Source: Hoylesella timonensis S9-PR14 | Lineage (GTDB): Bacteria > Bacteroidota > Bacteroidia > Bacteroidales > Bacteroidaceae | Length of the DNA: 64,000 nt | Assembly: GCF_000762405.1 (NCBI RefSeq) | Contig: NZ_JRPQ01000278.1 | Coordinates: 1-64,000, forward strand | Direction of reading: 5' to 3' | In this document: piece after piece, positions 63,353 to 64,000 of the stretch | How the letters are laid out: each line of letters starts with the position of its first letter | How positions within the stretch are numbered: the first letter of the stretch is position 1 | Made by a program: the position numbers and the translations under genes | The notes under the pieces: model-generated | The model's input: only the letters and a program-made list of their open reading frames with translations | Told to the model about the DNA's origin: nothing | Database searches by the model: none

Positions 63353-64000
63353 CTAAATACTCATCTGCATATCCTCCGTGAAAGAAAGGAAACGCTCAAA
63401 TTCCACAAATAGTTTTTGTGGCGTAACCTTTGCATATCGCTCGGTCATACTCACATTGCTATGCCCCAACATCTTGCTTACCGTTTCTATCGGTACGCCT
63501 TGTTCAAGGGTAATGAGTGTGGCAAAGGTATGTCTTGCTGTATGTGTGGTAAAGGGAAAGGCTATGCTAGCTCTTAGGCGCAATGCTTTAAGATACGATT
63601 GATAGGTGGCATATTTCATCTGTGGCAATAGGCTTTCCCTTTCATCGCTCTTGTACTTCTCTATTATCCTGATGGCTTCGGGCAACAACTTGATACGGCA
63701 AAGTACGCCTGTCTTCTGCCTGTTGAACTTCAGCCAAAGGCTTCCTTCGTCATCACGGACAAGATACGACCTGTTTAACTCCATCAAATCGCAATAAGCT
63801 GCACCTGTATGGCAGGCAAAGACAAACAAGTCCCTTGCAGTTTCCATTTCCTCCTCCAACTCTCCAAACTGTATGTTCATTAGTTTGTCAAGCGAACACC
63901 TATCAAGAGCTTTGGGTAGTTTCTTGTCGCCTTTGCTTACCTTGACTTTGTCAAACAATAAAATATCGGCTAATCCTTCACGATAAGCCAATCTGCATAC
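63353..64000 (-). CDS. Second tyrosine recombinase, 5' end beyond the window
   Basis: The last about 216 residues of a tyrosine recombinase; the frame is open at the window edge (VCRLAYREGLAD), so the N-terminus lies beyond 64000. Catalytic marks: CHTGAAYCDLMEL, HTARHTFATL, GHSNVSMTERYAKV with the nucleophile Tyr. It is about 30 bases upstream of the first integrase and in the same direction, so the element carries tandem recombinases that may act together. Not a duplicate: the sequences differ clearly. Confidence 0.9.
   Translation of the reverse strand, partial: VCRLAYREGLADILLFDKVKVSKGDKKLPKALDRCSLDKLMNIQFGELEEEMETARDLFVFACHTGAAYCDLMELNRSYLVRDDEGSLWLKFNRQKTGVLCRIKLLPEAIRIIEKYKSDERESLLPQMKYATYQSYLKALRLRASIAFPFTTHTARHTFATLITLEQGVPIETVSKMLGHSNVSMTERYAKVTPQKLFVEFERFLSFTEDMQMSI

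Overview
The window is a piece of a Bacteroidales chromosome, most likely Prevotellaceae, carrying part of an integrated mobile element at its right end. Evidence: SusC/SusD-type glycan uptake, GldH, promoters of the Bacteroidota form TTTG-N19/20-TAnnTTTG before many genes, Bacteroidota-type tyrosine recombinases, and menaquinone made by the classical Men route. No rRNA, tRNA or CRISPR array was seen.

Chromosomal part (1 to about 53.4 kb). 0.2-2.8 kb: a PepD-like dipeptidase and a flippase-like membrane protein. 3.0-3.3 kb: a compact unit with a consensus promoter, a 29-codon membrane-peptide ORF and a terminator. 3.7-11.6 kb: dnaX, a DivIC/FtsB-like division protein, a DUF4369 lipoprotein, dihydroorotase, a membrane metallophosphoesterase, an acyltransferase and a Dpm1-like glycosyltransferase. 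11.9-15.9 kb: mfd facing a NUDIX hydrolase. 16.3-25.1 kb: a glycan-use locus with ECF sigma factor, FecR anti-sigma, SusC with an N-terminal STN domain, SusD and a Ser-type sulfatase; this predicts sensing and import of a sulfated host glycan. 25.4-30.3 kb (minus strand): class I ribonucleotide reductase nrdA-nrdB and a HI0933/BaiN-type flavoprotein. 31.0-37.3 kb: a menaquinone operon (MenI-like thioesterase, menF, menD, menB, menC, menE). 37.5-41.2 kb: an LtaS-type phosphotransferase, a PAP2 phosphatase and aroB. 41.9-46.5 kb: holB, ricT and gldH, then a GH109-type enzyme. 46.6-53.1 kb (minus strand): the cell-shape operon mreB-mreC-mreD-mrdA-rodA, preceded by a stand-alone PurH cyclohydrolase domain.

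Mobile part (about 53.4 kb to the window end). This looks like an integrative mobilizable element with a relaxase, a MobC-like protein, a candidate oriT rich in inverted repeats, a DUF3408 protein, a CHC2/Toprim primase, a VapE-type ATPase, two small HTH proteins, an unknown lipoprotein, two paralogous RhuM-like DNA-binding proteins and two tandem tyrosine recombinases. The second recombinase runs off the right edge, so that end of the element is not seen. The left end lies near 53.4-53.6 kb, next to a tandem repeat.

Non-coding structure is unusually rich. A 22-bp AAGTCAATGGGTT repeat occurs at three loci, AACT-rich linkers sit directly before nrdB and menD, a repeat has been captured as the MenF C-terminus, and paired long hairpins follow the RhuM-like paralogues. 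The least explained items are the 29-aa transcription unit, the repeat family, the hairpin pairs and the element lipoprotein.
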